From Zhengitettix transpicula (lineage: Eukaryota; Arthropoda; Insecta; Orthoptera; Tetrigidae): 64,000 bases of DNA. The notes below the pieces were generated by a model. That model had not been told where the DNA came from, ran no database searches, and was given only the letters and a program-made list of their open reading frames with translations. Below are positions 11,970 to 24,000 of this stretch, one piece after another; within the stretch, counting starts at the first letter, position 1; each line of letters begins with the position of its first letter. The DNA is taken from the NCBI GenBank assembly GCA_037074705.1, contig CM073590.1, positions 223,764,246 to 223,828,245 of the forward strand, in the 5' to 3' direction. The position numbers were made by a program, and so were the translations under genes.

Positions 11970-14334
11970 ATTATTTTATATTTTTAGTCACGTTAACATG
12001 GACGTTTTCGTGTTACGAGTCCCATGCGTTTATATTAATATTTTTGTGTTTGACGCGCCACTTAAAACACTTACCCTTCTGATTATTTTACGAGTAAAGT
12101 GCCTACGTGTAAGGTATTGAAATTATTAATACTTTTAGTTTTCTATTCTTTTGTTTCACAGAATATTCCTGATTCCTTCTCATTTTACTTCTGATACATT
12201 TTAATTATTTATGTGAAATCCGACATCGAACAAATAAATTCAATAAGTAACTGCAGTATTCTATAAAACAATAGCAAGTTACTCGTGAATTCGGAATTTT
12301 TCTTTATTGACGGTGGTGAATTTTAGATGCTCTGCTTTGCTCCCGGTCACAAATGTCGAGTTGAACTTCAGAAGTACTGGAGTGTGCATTAGGCCTTTTA
12401 TGATTCATTCTTGGGTTATAAAAACCTACGGCTCATTAACTAGAAGAATCACGTGTCCCCAGAGGAGGAATAAACGGCCAGACGTGTTAACAGTCTCAAT
12501 AAATGTGTTGACTTTTTTTTTTACAAAAATCTGACATAGTTGTGCATATGTTTCATGGGACGACTCATCAAAGCGTACGACGTACAATTTTCGATCACTT
12601 GAATAAATGGCGAATAGTTCTCCAGGAGGACTGCGAAGTAGGATGTTATGGAGAATACTGTGGCGATAAAGGATACCAGTTTTCGGCTTCTACGAAACTT
12701 TGTGCTTACAAGTAAACTAAAAATCGGACAGGAAATTTTATGTATGCCTCCAAAAATGCCCGTATTCTCAAATACCAAGCAGATGACTGAAGGAATAGCT
12801 GCGGAGAAGCAACAGAATCTCAATAAATTAATCCAAGAATTGTCTTATACTGAAAATTTGATCGATACTAAGTAAAATGAATAGAAACACATCTTGAATT
12901 AAGTTTCGCGGAATTGTTCGATTTCACTTAACTTTTGTAAGGGTTATTACTTAAGTTTAGTCAACAGGTGTGAAGTTCTGCTGATGTGGTTTAATTCTCT
13001 CATTTTGTTCGTTCCATAGTTTGTTAACTGTAGTTTTTACGTGTAGTATTCTCATTTATTACCTGAAATCACATTTATTTATTTGTTGGCGTGCTTGCCT
13101 TTGACAGTGTTCTTAAAATTAGTAACTTTTGACTGTTATTTCTCAACACAGATCCCGATGAATTCCAGAGAAGGACATTTTCTGTCGTTTCTTAAAATTA
13201 ATATTGTAACAGATCTTATCCCTGGTCGACAGTCGTCCATATTGTTACATACACGTTATGATATATCTTATTTATATAAGGTTTTTTTTCTTGAAAAAAT
13301 GTGGATTTCTACCGCTGTAGAAAAATCTTATATGATTGACCCAGATTCAACCACTGGAAGGTTACTTCTACGATTATGCCTCATGGACGTTCGGATTTGA
13401 AAAATGGAATTAATGAATTGCCTGAAAATTTTAATCCACGGAACGTTACGTCAGATCAATTATATAGGTTTCTGTATCTTTCGACCTCGATCTAGGAGAA
13501 TATTCTACGAAAGCTGACCTTGGCTCCATACTAAAGGTTGTGGTCTGATGAACAAGTTGCGTAATGATTATACAGAGTCTGAGTTGGCGCTCTGAAGGAT
13601 CCAGTTAACTAGTTTTATGGACTGTGCAGCAAGTTTCTGTCTGCTCATCAATTTTATAAGACCCCGAGAGTCTCTGATGAAGTGTCAGTCATTTAGTGTC
13701 TATTTAAAGGAAGTGATTGGCTAATTCAATTGTACACGATATTAGTGATTTTCTCTAACGTTGCTATCGACTTCGTCGGTCTACCTTAAATTCTTGAACA
13801 TACATTTGAATCTATATTTATTAACTTACTGTATAATTATTTATCTAGCGCCATAGTATAGGCCTACTCTACTCACCTTCATGCATTAATTGCAATTAAA
13901 ATAGCAAGATATTATCTTAGCCTCTGAGATTTTTAGTGGTTTTCTAAGAACGTTGTAGGAAAGAAAGACAACATTTATTTTTTTAATACGTATAATTTTC
14001 CCTCTGGTGATAATTTGTAATTATTTTGCTGAAGTAAGAGAACTGGTACGACAAATAAGACATATAGAGATTTAATCTTAATGTAGCACAACTTTATAGC
14101 AATTTTTACTATTTACAGTATTTTGATTATCTATTATGATTTTATAATGAATTCACTGTACAGTATTCCTTATGCAGAAACAGATTTGATGCTATGCTGT
14201 CACAACCTATTCACTTGAAGTCATTTCCCAATCCGTAGTGGGACGTTGTCCAACGATGTGCCGCGACGAAACTCCCAACCGCAGCAATCGACAACGAAAA
14301 ACACGTTTCCTTTTGTTAATTTCCACTAAATCTA

Positions 14335-14412
14335 TTTCGACCATCGAATCAACAGAACTGCTCACGGCGCCTCCAACATTACAACTACTCTTCCTCGCTT
14401 TGGGTGCAAAAC
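14335..14412. repeat. Shared repeat segment (pair with 44935-45008)
   Basis: ACAGAACTGCTCACGGCGCC, TCCAACATTACAACTA and CGCTTTGGGTG here match ACAGAACTGCTCGCGGCACT, TCCAAGATTACAACTA and CGCTTAGGGTG at 44935-45008, on the same strand. The source element is unknown. Confidence 0.5.
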
Positions 14413-14882
14413 CTACATAATGATTTACACGTGCACAAACATCCCGAACATCCTGAACGTGCCGGAATGCGACCTCATGTGCTACAGGCTTAACTTTCTC
14501 AACAATGCCTTGAATTGGGCACTTTAGAACCACGCCTCGAAGATTGTTCAGTCTTCTTAAGCTATATCCTGAATGTTTTCCATAAATTAAACTTTTTCCA
14601 GTATCAACATCGGTACCAGAAACTTAACTTCTCCTTGTTCTCGCATTAATTGGTTCATCATATTCACCCGGATCTACTTGCTTTTTCTTCCTCCTACTCA
14701 CCAACAACCATACTCCAATTTCTTCTTATTCTCCGTCCAAGTTCCTAGCAACTAAACCTTCCAGTATTGTAATTTATGCCGTACCACTACAAGGTTTATT
14801 TTTTAATTCGACTGGCTCAGCGATAAATAAGCTGTTTTATGTTTCCATGTTGAAATGGTTTGTGTTTTCTGGTGTTGTTCAG

Positions 14883-15009
14883 CTGGCGACTCGATCCATT
14901 GAACCCTCCTTTGGTCTGCTTTTTGGAGACGAGCTCAAGGATCTGGGCGTCGAGACGACAGGCGCCGCAGTCATCATGAGCACCATGGATGCCGTCGTCA
15001 ACTTCTCAG
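14883..15009 (+). CDS. MCT exon 1 of window (end of TM1, TM2)
   Basis: The exon opens in phase 0 after a TGTTGTTCAG acceptor and closes in phase 1 at CAG|GTCAGT. It encodes LATRSIEPSFGLLFGDEL and continues to VVNFSG. The P-S-F-G-L-L-F-G stretch is typical of the first helix and loop of insect MCTs, and TM2 follows. The frame also stays open upstream to an ATG at 14847, which would give a short hydrophobic N-terminus. I prefer the acceptor, because the family's TM1 tryptophan/glycine motif is not in that extension. Third positions are GC-rich. Confidence 0.9.
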
Positions 15010-18000
15010 GTCAGTGACTATACGCTATTGGTTGCACACCATCAATTTTAAAAATTTAACACATGGATACACGAGTTCACGGGGAAAGTTTTGATTACTT
15101 TTAAGGGAGAATATTGTATTTAAAGAAATACTTGATTATCTTAAGATTCATCGAGGACTTAGTTCTCAAAATAGTTATTGAAGAGGACCAAATTTTGTTC
15201 TTTTTTCCTTTGCAATAGTTCTGTCAGGTCCAATATTACCAGTTGTCCAAATATAGCAAGTTTAATTATTACAGAAGAATTTACATTCAATAAATAATTC
15301 CTTGCTCTCAGAGTATACACGAAAAAATAATCTCTACAGAAAAAATCAAACAAAAAACTTCCGGATCAGATACTGACACATCATATTGACAAATTCAATC
15401 AAAAATGAATAAAAAAACTGTTTTTGATACTCTTCTCTTGAAGTATATTTTGAATAATTAAATTTAAGGAAAATGAACGACACGAACTACACAAAGGCAA
15501 GTTTTTGTCTCCCATGTTTCCTGCATCATGCTGGTGGCTGAGGCCACGAGGTTATCTAGGAATTGGAACTAAGCGATCCATGACTCGCCTGATAGCTCTG
15601 TTCCTCCTTCACGTGTGATAAACCACTTTGCTATAACTGGATCGTAGTACGCAAACCCTTGATTGACCTCCTGAACTAAATTCTGGAAGATAATATCTCG
15701 CAGAGCAAGATACTTTAAGAGAACATATTTCCATTTAATTACTTCTGAAACAGCGGCAGTGCTTCAATACTTTAATATTGAAAAAAAAACTACTTGTTGT
15801 AGAGCATATATTCTACGGCAGGTAGCGAAAATGTTGGGCGGACAATTGACACCAGAATACTCTACTCAGGTAAATCCCAGAACTTCTTCAGTTAATAGTT
15901 TTAAGAACTTTATTAATATATTGGATACATGAAAACGTTTTCAAAGATCAGTGTTGCAGATAAAACTTTATAAATGAGATGATACGAGCCAAAGTTGACG
16001 AAGAAAGCTCTCGGTTTGTAGTCAATAGTAGCGCTGACAACCAACCCAAACTTCGGCAGCCTTTAATTTCAAACATGTTAAATGGTTGATGTTTGTGTGG
16101 AATAAACATTTCTCAGCATGAATGACATTGATAGTATTTCTATCGATGTTGCTTGTGTATAATTTCAACCCCTTTCGGAATGAGTGTGGAGCACCATTAG
16201 GGGTGGGGGTGGACGGGCGTTACAAGGAAATATCGTAAATACAACTGAGATTGGAGTCAAATCCAGTATTATGGATTTCGCTGAGTTTAATTATGACATT
16301 CAATTGACTATTTAACCCCCATGGACGAAGGTAAACGATATGGAAATTTTTAAACATTTTCGATATTAGCGTTGAATAAATATTTTTCAGGTTTAATTAG
16401 ATGGATAGTATTTCTACTGATATTATGTGTGTATAATACTTTGGCCAATTACACTAAAAATAATTATATTGTTTGTTTCTCTTTTTCAGTCTGTTGAACA
16501 TAATAATATTAGTTGTAAGGTTTACACAATAAGTTTGAATGAAAATAATAGGAGAAAGAACAGTTGTTTGCGCAAAAATTATGCGTCCTAGAAGTGTAAC
16601 TTCTGTTGAAAATAATCATATTTTCTGTTGGGAAAATTTCATGCATTGTTCAGTAAGTCATATAAACATTCAATATTAGTATTAGTAGTTTTTCTTGTCT
16701 ACTTGAAGGTTATTCACATTTTTTAATAGCATATAAAGGAATGTAATTGGGGGGGGGGGGGGTTGAAAGAAAGGTGGGCGATGGTTAACTAGGACGTAAG
16801 TATCCTACCCGCCTAAATGTGATGCTGAGAAAACTATAAACTTCTCCGCCTCCCATTGTTGATGTCGCGATTGTAGCCGGAAATCAACTATTTCTATCAG
16901 TAATATCTATAAGTTATTCATAAAGGTCCAATAAATTCACTGTAGTTAGTTGTCATTTAACGCCATAGGAGATATTAATGCCGGCTATTAACGAATGAGT
17001 TACTTATTAACGGCTAACTGGATTCACTGGTTTTCCAACATAATTACTTTATTATATGACAGTGTAAGACACCACTTTTCAATCCTAATCCATTAATGTC
17101 GAATTTATTAAGTGCTGACCGCTATTTTCGTTTCGCAGGTCTGTTTGTCGGGCCTCTCATCAAGTTGTACTCGTACCGCAAGGTGGCCATCGTCGGAGCG
17201 ATCCTGAGTGCTCTGGGCCTGATGTTGACGTCACCTGCCAACAGCATCGCGCACATCATCGCTACCTACAGCATCGTCGGCGGTGAGTAGCCAACGTTCG
17301 CTCCCCTCACACCCACCAACAACTACACGCCTTAAAACATCTCTGATCCGAAGAGTAACTGAAGAAACGAACAAACTCTTTATGTGACCGTACTAATGCG
17401 CGGGGCGTCGGCTCTTTAAGTGAATTCTAAATTCAAGACGTTTCGGTACCTGTATCTGTGCATAATATACATATTTAAGGCAGTTTGTGTGAAAAAAATA
17501 CCTGTTTGAACGAAGAAAGAGAACCTCTTTCATGTATGATTCTATTTTAATTACGAACCCATATGATTAGAAGAAGAAGGTGTAGACAGGCTATGTATAG
17601 GGTAATCCACATAGTGACAACTCCCCTCTTATAGCATAGGAAAGGGAGTGAAAGGGTGGATGCGGAAAGAGCAAGGTAGCCGAGGAGGTCGGGCCTTTGG
17701 TATTTGTCCCACGCCCTTCCGGTGGCGGAAGAGGGGTTTGCTGTGGGGTCGCAGATTTCCCCTCGCCGTGCCTTGCCAGTTTAGGAGGCAGCTGGCCGAC
17801 TATTCCAATAGGAATAGTGGATAACTGTTACAGTATGCCCAAGGTCTGCGACCCCGGGACATACACCTCTCAAAACAGGGCGAGGTGCCTCGGCATGTGG
17901 GAACGTTTTTTTTAGGTGTAGACAGGCTATGTATAGAGTAATCCACATAGTGGCAACTCCCCTCTTATAGCATAGGAAAGGGATTTAAAAAGGGGGATGC

Positions 18001-21000
18001 GGAAGAGTAGAGTAAGGTAGCCAAGGGTTAACTAGGGCCCCGGGGCTATGGTTTAAGTATCCTACCCGGCAATTCGCCTAAAAGTGATGCAGGGAAAACC
18101 CTAGAAAAAACTGCATCCGGTAGGTCGGGCATTGGGATTTTTTTTAGGGCAACACGCTACATGAGGGTAATCCACGTTGGGCAACTTCCCTTTAATAGCA
18201 TAGGAAGGGAATTAAAAGGGGGGATGCGGAAGGGTAGAGGAAGGTAGCCAAGGGTTACTTGGGCCCCCGGGCTATGGTTTAAGGATCCTACCCGGCATTC
18301 GCCTAAAGAAATGCAGGGAAAACCCTAGAAAACCCTGCATCAGGTAGGTCGGGCATTGGGTACTTGTCCCACGCCCTTCCGATAGCGGGAGAGGAGTTTT
18401 CTGTGGGGACGCAGCATTCCCATGGTCTGTGACCCCGGAACATACACCCTCAGAACAGAGCGAGGTGCCTCGGCTCGTGAGAACCTTAGTTCAAAAACGG
18501 AGAGGGAAAGGCATCGCCAAAGGTAGCCCCTTCGTATCTCTCCTACAAGGTTTCTGCCTGCGAGAGAATAACCCTCGCAGACAATTCAAATGTGGACATT
18601 GGGATTTTTTTTGGGGGGGGGGGAATTGATTCATTTTTCTTTATATGATAAGGAATGAGAAAGAAATTATTTGAAGTTAAATTTTGACAGTTGTCTGTTA
18701 AAGTTCTACAGATGGCAATGAAATGATTTCTTTTGCAAAATATAAAATTTCTGACGTGACAGTATCAGGCGAGTGTTAGACGTGTTGTGGTTCAGATGGA
18801 GAGGCAAGTAAAGTTTGAAACGGGCAGATGTCCAGTCTTTTCTCTCGAAGAAAACGCCTCAAGCTTGACTGTTTCATTGTCGAGTTGTCGACGCACGGTA
18901 CAGTTTAAATGTATAGACACTCATGAACCACAATCAAAAAATTCTAACAAGTGTAGCGATTTGTAAAAAGGACCTGTCTTGGATTGAAGTTGCAATTTTA
19001 AAAATTATATTTTTCGTTTATTTTATGTTTTTAAATTTATTACTAAACACCTAGTAATTTCCGATCAAGAGCAGACATTTATATAAGATTTAGTTTTATT
19101 TATTAATTTTTTTTTAGTCTACTGAAATTGGACAAGTCAAAATTTCCATTAAATACATAAATACAAAATACGTTAATGGGATGAGAAACATAATGAAACA
19201 TATAAAAAATATTAAAAAGTTTTTTAGGGGGATACAAAAGATAAAGGAAATACATATCTTTATATTTGAAAAGAAACGCGCTATTTGTAATTGAAATTTT
19301 GTGGCAACGGTGTGAAGTTATTAGTAGAAAAATTACGAACAAGAGAAATATGAAATGTGAAACAAAGAAGATATAGTAAAGAGAATTAATTTCGCAATTC
19401 TTCCTCCTATATCTTCGTCTTTGACGTGTCACATCCATTACGTCTTTTCTTAGCTTTCCTTTCGCAAAAATACCATCTAGGCCATGGGAAACCCGACAAC
19501 ATCTACTAAAAATTCAAGCTAGAATTTAAAAAAATGCTCTTCTCAAATACTCACATTAATTTGGATTATATTCTAGTTTTTATATTGCGATAATTTTTTT
19601 AAAATTAAACTTTATAAATATCAGAGGAATGAGTTTATTTTTCGTGTTTCTCAGCTGTAATTATTAAATTTTTAGAATAGGGTTTTATTTATTTTGCTTA
19701 CAAGGAAATATTAGGAATCTCAATTGAAAGACTGTGACGGAAATTAAATTCCATGCCTTTTCCTGGTAAATGAGGATCTAATCATGTTAAATTAATTTTT
19801 TTTTAATTTCTTTCTGGGCAACTTCAATGACAAAATTATAAAGGCAGGATTCCTTTCTTACACTCAATTATTTTTATTAAATATTCACAAACTGTGTCCT
19901 CAATTTTTTTGTTAAACATTATAAGCATAATTCACTTTAAAAACATTTTATCGTGAATATAAACAAGGTAAAACAATTCGGTGGACAAGTGGGAAAGAAA
20001 TATTTATCTTTTGTCTGTTAATTTCTGACTGAGTTTCTAGTTTCGTCAATAAAGAATGTAAGCAAAATCGTATTAATTTTCATTACGTGTAAGCGAACGA
20101 AGAAACCAGATTAATATTCCTCAGCGCCAACTTATCACGGCAATTATTTGGTGAACTTTGCGACCGAGAAAGCGAGTCACAGACAATGGACGCCGAAGGG
20201 GCTGTCGTGAAGATGACAAACAGCAGCGTTTCGGGCAAATCATATTATCGATTCAAATCGTGGAACTGCTCAAGCTGGCTCCTGGAAGTAAATCAATATT
20301 CGCACAAGTACTGCTTCGTGGGGAAGCCATCGTCAGTTCATTGTGCAATCGACGTCAAAAATTGCGACGCACCTGTCCGCAACGCAAGGTCTCAATGTTT
20401 TCGTCTAACAGGATATCTCTTTAAACATGAGTAGGTAATTTACGTCCGCTATCGATTACTTGCGTGAGTAACCGCGGAAAATATTAAAAATGTAGTTTGC
20501 AAACTCCGTTTGTATATTCTCCTCAGAACTCTCTCTTCTTCATTATTCTACACCTGTGGTCATACTTAACTCTTCTTTTAATTGTAATAAAGACTCCTGA
20601 TAACGTAAGTCAGGGAAGGATTCTTTGTATTATATATAGAATATGAGATAAGGTAGTGCGTCAAGACAAGGTACATTCTAGTGTAAAAACAGCAGCAGAG
20701 ACATAAAAGAATTAGTTTATTTTGTTGGTTGTTGTAACGAAAATAATGGCTCTCCGTTTTTGAACTAAGGTTTCCACAAGCCGAGGCACCTCGGCCTGTT
20801 GTGAGAGGTGCATGTTCCGGGATCACAGACCTTGGGCATACGGTAAGAGTTGTTCGCTATTCCCATTGGAATAGTCGGTCAGCTGCCTCCTAAACTAGTC
20901 GAGGCACGGAGAAGGGAATGCTGCGTCCCCACAGCAAACTCCTCTCCCGCTATCAGAAGGGCGTGGGACAAGTACCCAATGCCCGACCTACCCGATGCAG

Positions 21001-24000
21001 GTTTTTCTAGGGTTTTCCCTGCATTTCTTTAGGCGAATGCCGGGTAGGATCCTTAAAATATAGCCCGGGGGCCCTAGTTAACTCTTGGCTTCCTTCCTCT
21101 ACCCTTCCGCATCCCCCCTTTCAAATCCCTTCCTATGCAATTAAAGGGGAGTTGCCCAACGTGGATTACCCTCATGTAGCCTGTTGCCCTAAAAAAAACA
21201 AAAAAACGAAAATAATGACGGTAGTTAACTTTCATTTTATAATCGAGAAGAAAAATTTAAATTTAATTTAATTTAATTGGAAAGAAATAATGCATGAAAT
21301 TCTAAGATTTACTTTAAAATATATAACAAAGGCTTGAGACTCTATAAAATATTGATATTTATTTCAACCAGTCTTGGATTTTAACACAATATTCTCAGAG
21401 CTATTTGTGGGCCGTTTAGGAGAGATTTATTTATTCTCGGGAATATATACTTTCGATATTCCTTATCACCGGTTCACGTCCTGGGCTCGGGCTGGTCTCT
21501 CGTTGAAGACATACGTCGTGGTGATGCCGAATTTAAGTTCTCCGACGTCTAAGTCAACATTCGTAGATTCAGTCAGATCTCACATTAATTTTCAACTCAT
21601 TTCTCCCTTCAGTTTCCAATTCATCATCTATGGATATCATTTTAGAGACTTAAAAACTCTATTTGTGACTTCAATCCCAATCTGTTCATTCCACTGAAAA
21701 TTCAGATTCAAGATTGTCCATCTGCTCTGAGTAGTCCTTTCCTTGTTAATTTTGGGTCCTTCGCTTTTCTCTCTCTCAGGAACAGATTGTTACGACGTTA
21801 TCCCTTTATCCAACCAACAACCTTCCTCTTCAGTTCACTTCCCCGCGGATGACATCATCTCCGTCATTAAATTAGTGGGGTTTCTTACGTTCAGAAGTTA
21901 AGTCAACAAGACAGGATTTTTTTGTAACCAGTGTCAGTGTAGTGTAACATCAGCGAGTTGTGGCCCGGAGCTGGCGAGAAACGTGGTAAGGCAATCCGCG
22001 TGTAGGCAGGCCAAGAAAGTGATCCAGCAGGATTCTGCAAGGTCACCGGCTGCAGACAGCCTGGCTCCAGAGTCTTTCTCAAGGCTTTCATTATTCAGGT
22101 CCCCTCTCACAATGACTAAACAGGACTCCTTTTTTTTATTTTCTCTTATTTCTTCCAGGGAAAGTTTCCGATTCAACAACAGATAAGAACGTCTCACTAG
22201 GATTGAACTTGTAACAACTGAGACAGTCCAGCTGGTTGTTCCTTGCTTTGAATGTTCCCAGGTCAAAGACCTTTCGCAATGTCTGCTGATTCCTCTGAGG
22301 GCGTCTGCCACGAGAGTACTGAATCAGCACAGATTCAAGTGTTAGCACCTGAGTCTTTTTCCTTACCTGCTCACAAACCACTTTCACAATACAACTAATA
22401 AAACAAGTCAAATAATATCTTCCTTTGAATAAGAAAGATAGCCAATACTGACAAGAATAGGGTAACATAAATTCACAAAACTTTTCTGGGATACTTGTCC
22501 CTTTCGCCAGGCGCTAAGAAGAGCCTACAGAAACACAACTGCACTGGTCAGTTGACAACACTAGACGTAAATTATTTTCATTTTTCGATCTTCCTTTGTT
22601 ATTGACGACGACCAGCCTCATGTTCCCAGCGTCTTTTTCTGGTGACAAGTTCTGATCCACCTTCTTCACCGTACCTCATAACCTCCCTTTCATGGGGTTG
22701 AGAGTCAAGCTTTATTCAAGGACAAACGAAAAGTTTTTTTTAGGGTAACAGGCTAAATGAGGGTAATCCACAAGGTGGCAACTCCCCTTTATTAGCATAG
22801 GAAGGATTTGAAAGGGTGGATGCGGAAGGGTAGAGGAAGGTAGCCAAGAGTTAACTAGGGCCCCCGGGCAATATTTTAAGAATCCTACCCGGCATTCGCC
22901 TAAAGAAATGCAGGGAAAATCCTAGAAAAACCTGCATCAGGTACATCCCTCGCAGGTTACCTGCGAGAGAATCCTCTCGCAGGCGAGTACAACGAAAAGT
23001 TTTTTTTTTTTTAGGGCAATAGGCTACATGAGGGTAATCCACTTAGGGCAACTCCCCTTTAATAGCATAGGAAGGGATTTGAAAGGGGGTATGCGGAAGG
23101 GTAGAGGAAGGTAGCCAAGGGTTAACTAGGGCCCCCGGGCTATATTTTAAGGATCCTACCCGGCATTCGCCTAAAGGAATGCAGGGAAAACCTTAGAAAA
23201 ACCTGCATCGGGTAGGTCGGGCATTGGGTACTTGTCCCACGCCCTTCCGATAGCGGGAGAGGAGTTTGCTGTGGGGACGCAACATTCCCTTCTCCGTGCC
23301 TCGACCACTTTAGGAGGCAGCTGGCCGACTATTCCAATGGGAATATAAATAAACGATGTGGTCTAATTTATTTTATAACTCCTTGCACCTGAAAGAAACT
23401 ACTGTTTCTTCTGAATATCATTTTACTGTAGATGAACATATTTTCACAAGAAAACGCATTAATTTCTTGGCTTCTGAAGGGATCCCTTTTGTCCTACGAA
23501 GTTAATTAATTTTTTTCTCTCATAGCAATTTAAGAATTGCTTCCATTTGGGTTTAAAAAGCCTCCGCTTGATAACGTTTTATCTAGTTTTCCATGAACGT
23601 TTCTGGACTTAAAGAAAATTAAAAAATAACACAGTATATTTTTTATTCATTTTATTTTATTTAATGTCGCATCAACCACATGTGGCCATTAGCCACTTTA
23701 CATTTGTAATTGATGCGACTTTAAATAAAATAAAATATTTTAAATAATTTTTATTTATATAACCATATGTAATTATTTACTGTTCGTATTTGTGTGTGTT
23801 TTGTAGACGGCGTTATTTGCAGAATGTAATCAATCATTTGCAGCAAGACTAAAACCGGCGCTGAAATGCAATTTGCTCTCTGCATTATCGACATTAATGA
23901 AGTATTGTTTATGCCGTTATCGTCGTTCCAAATCCAACAAAATACGTATGGATTTAGGAATGGAGGAAGCAAGTACAAGCAAATAAATGAGCGCCAAAAC

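Larger units (their letters stand above)
11001..14882. other. Upstream non-coding DNA before first visible MCT exon
   Basis: Apart from foldback family B and the repeat segment at 14335, I see only short chance frames (for example 12648-12875 and 13083-13400). No D-G-G-W-G-W exon is present. Confidence 0.65.
15010..17138 (+). other. MCT intron (2.1 kb)
   Basis: This is a GT-AG intron in phase 1. It holds an antisense copy of the RTE-like repeat (about 16141-16430), a decayed LINE-like copy (about 16705-16840) and a G12-13 run near 16750. I see no coding signal in the remainder. Confidence 0.8.
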
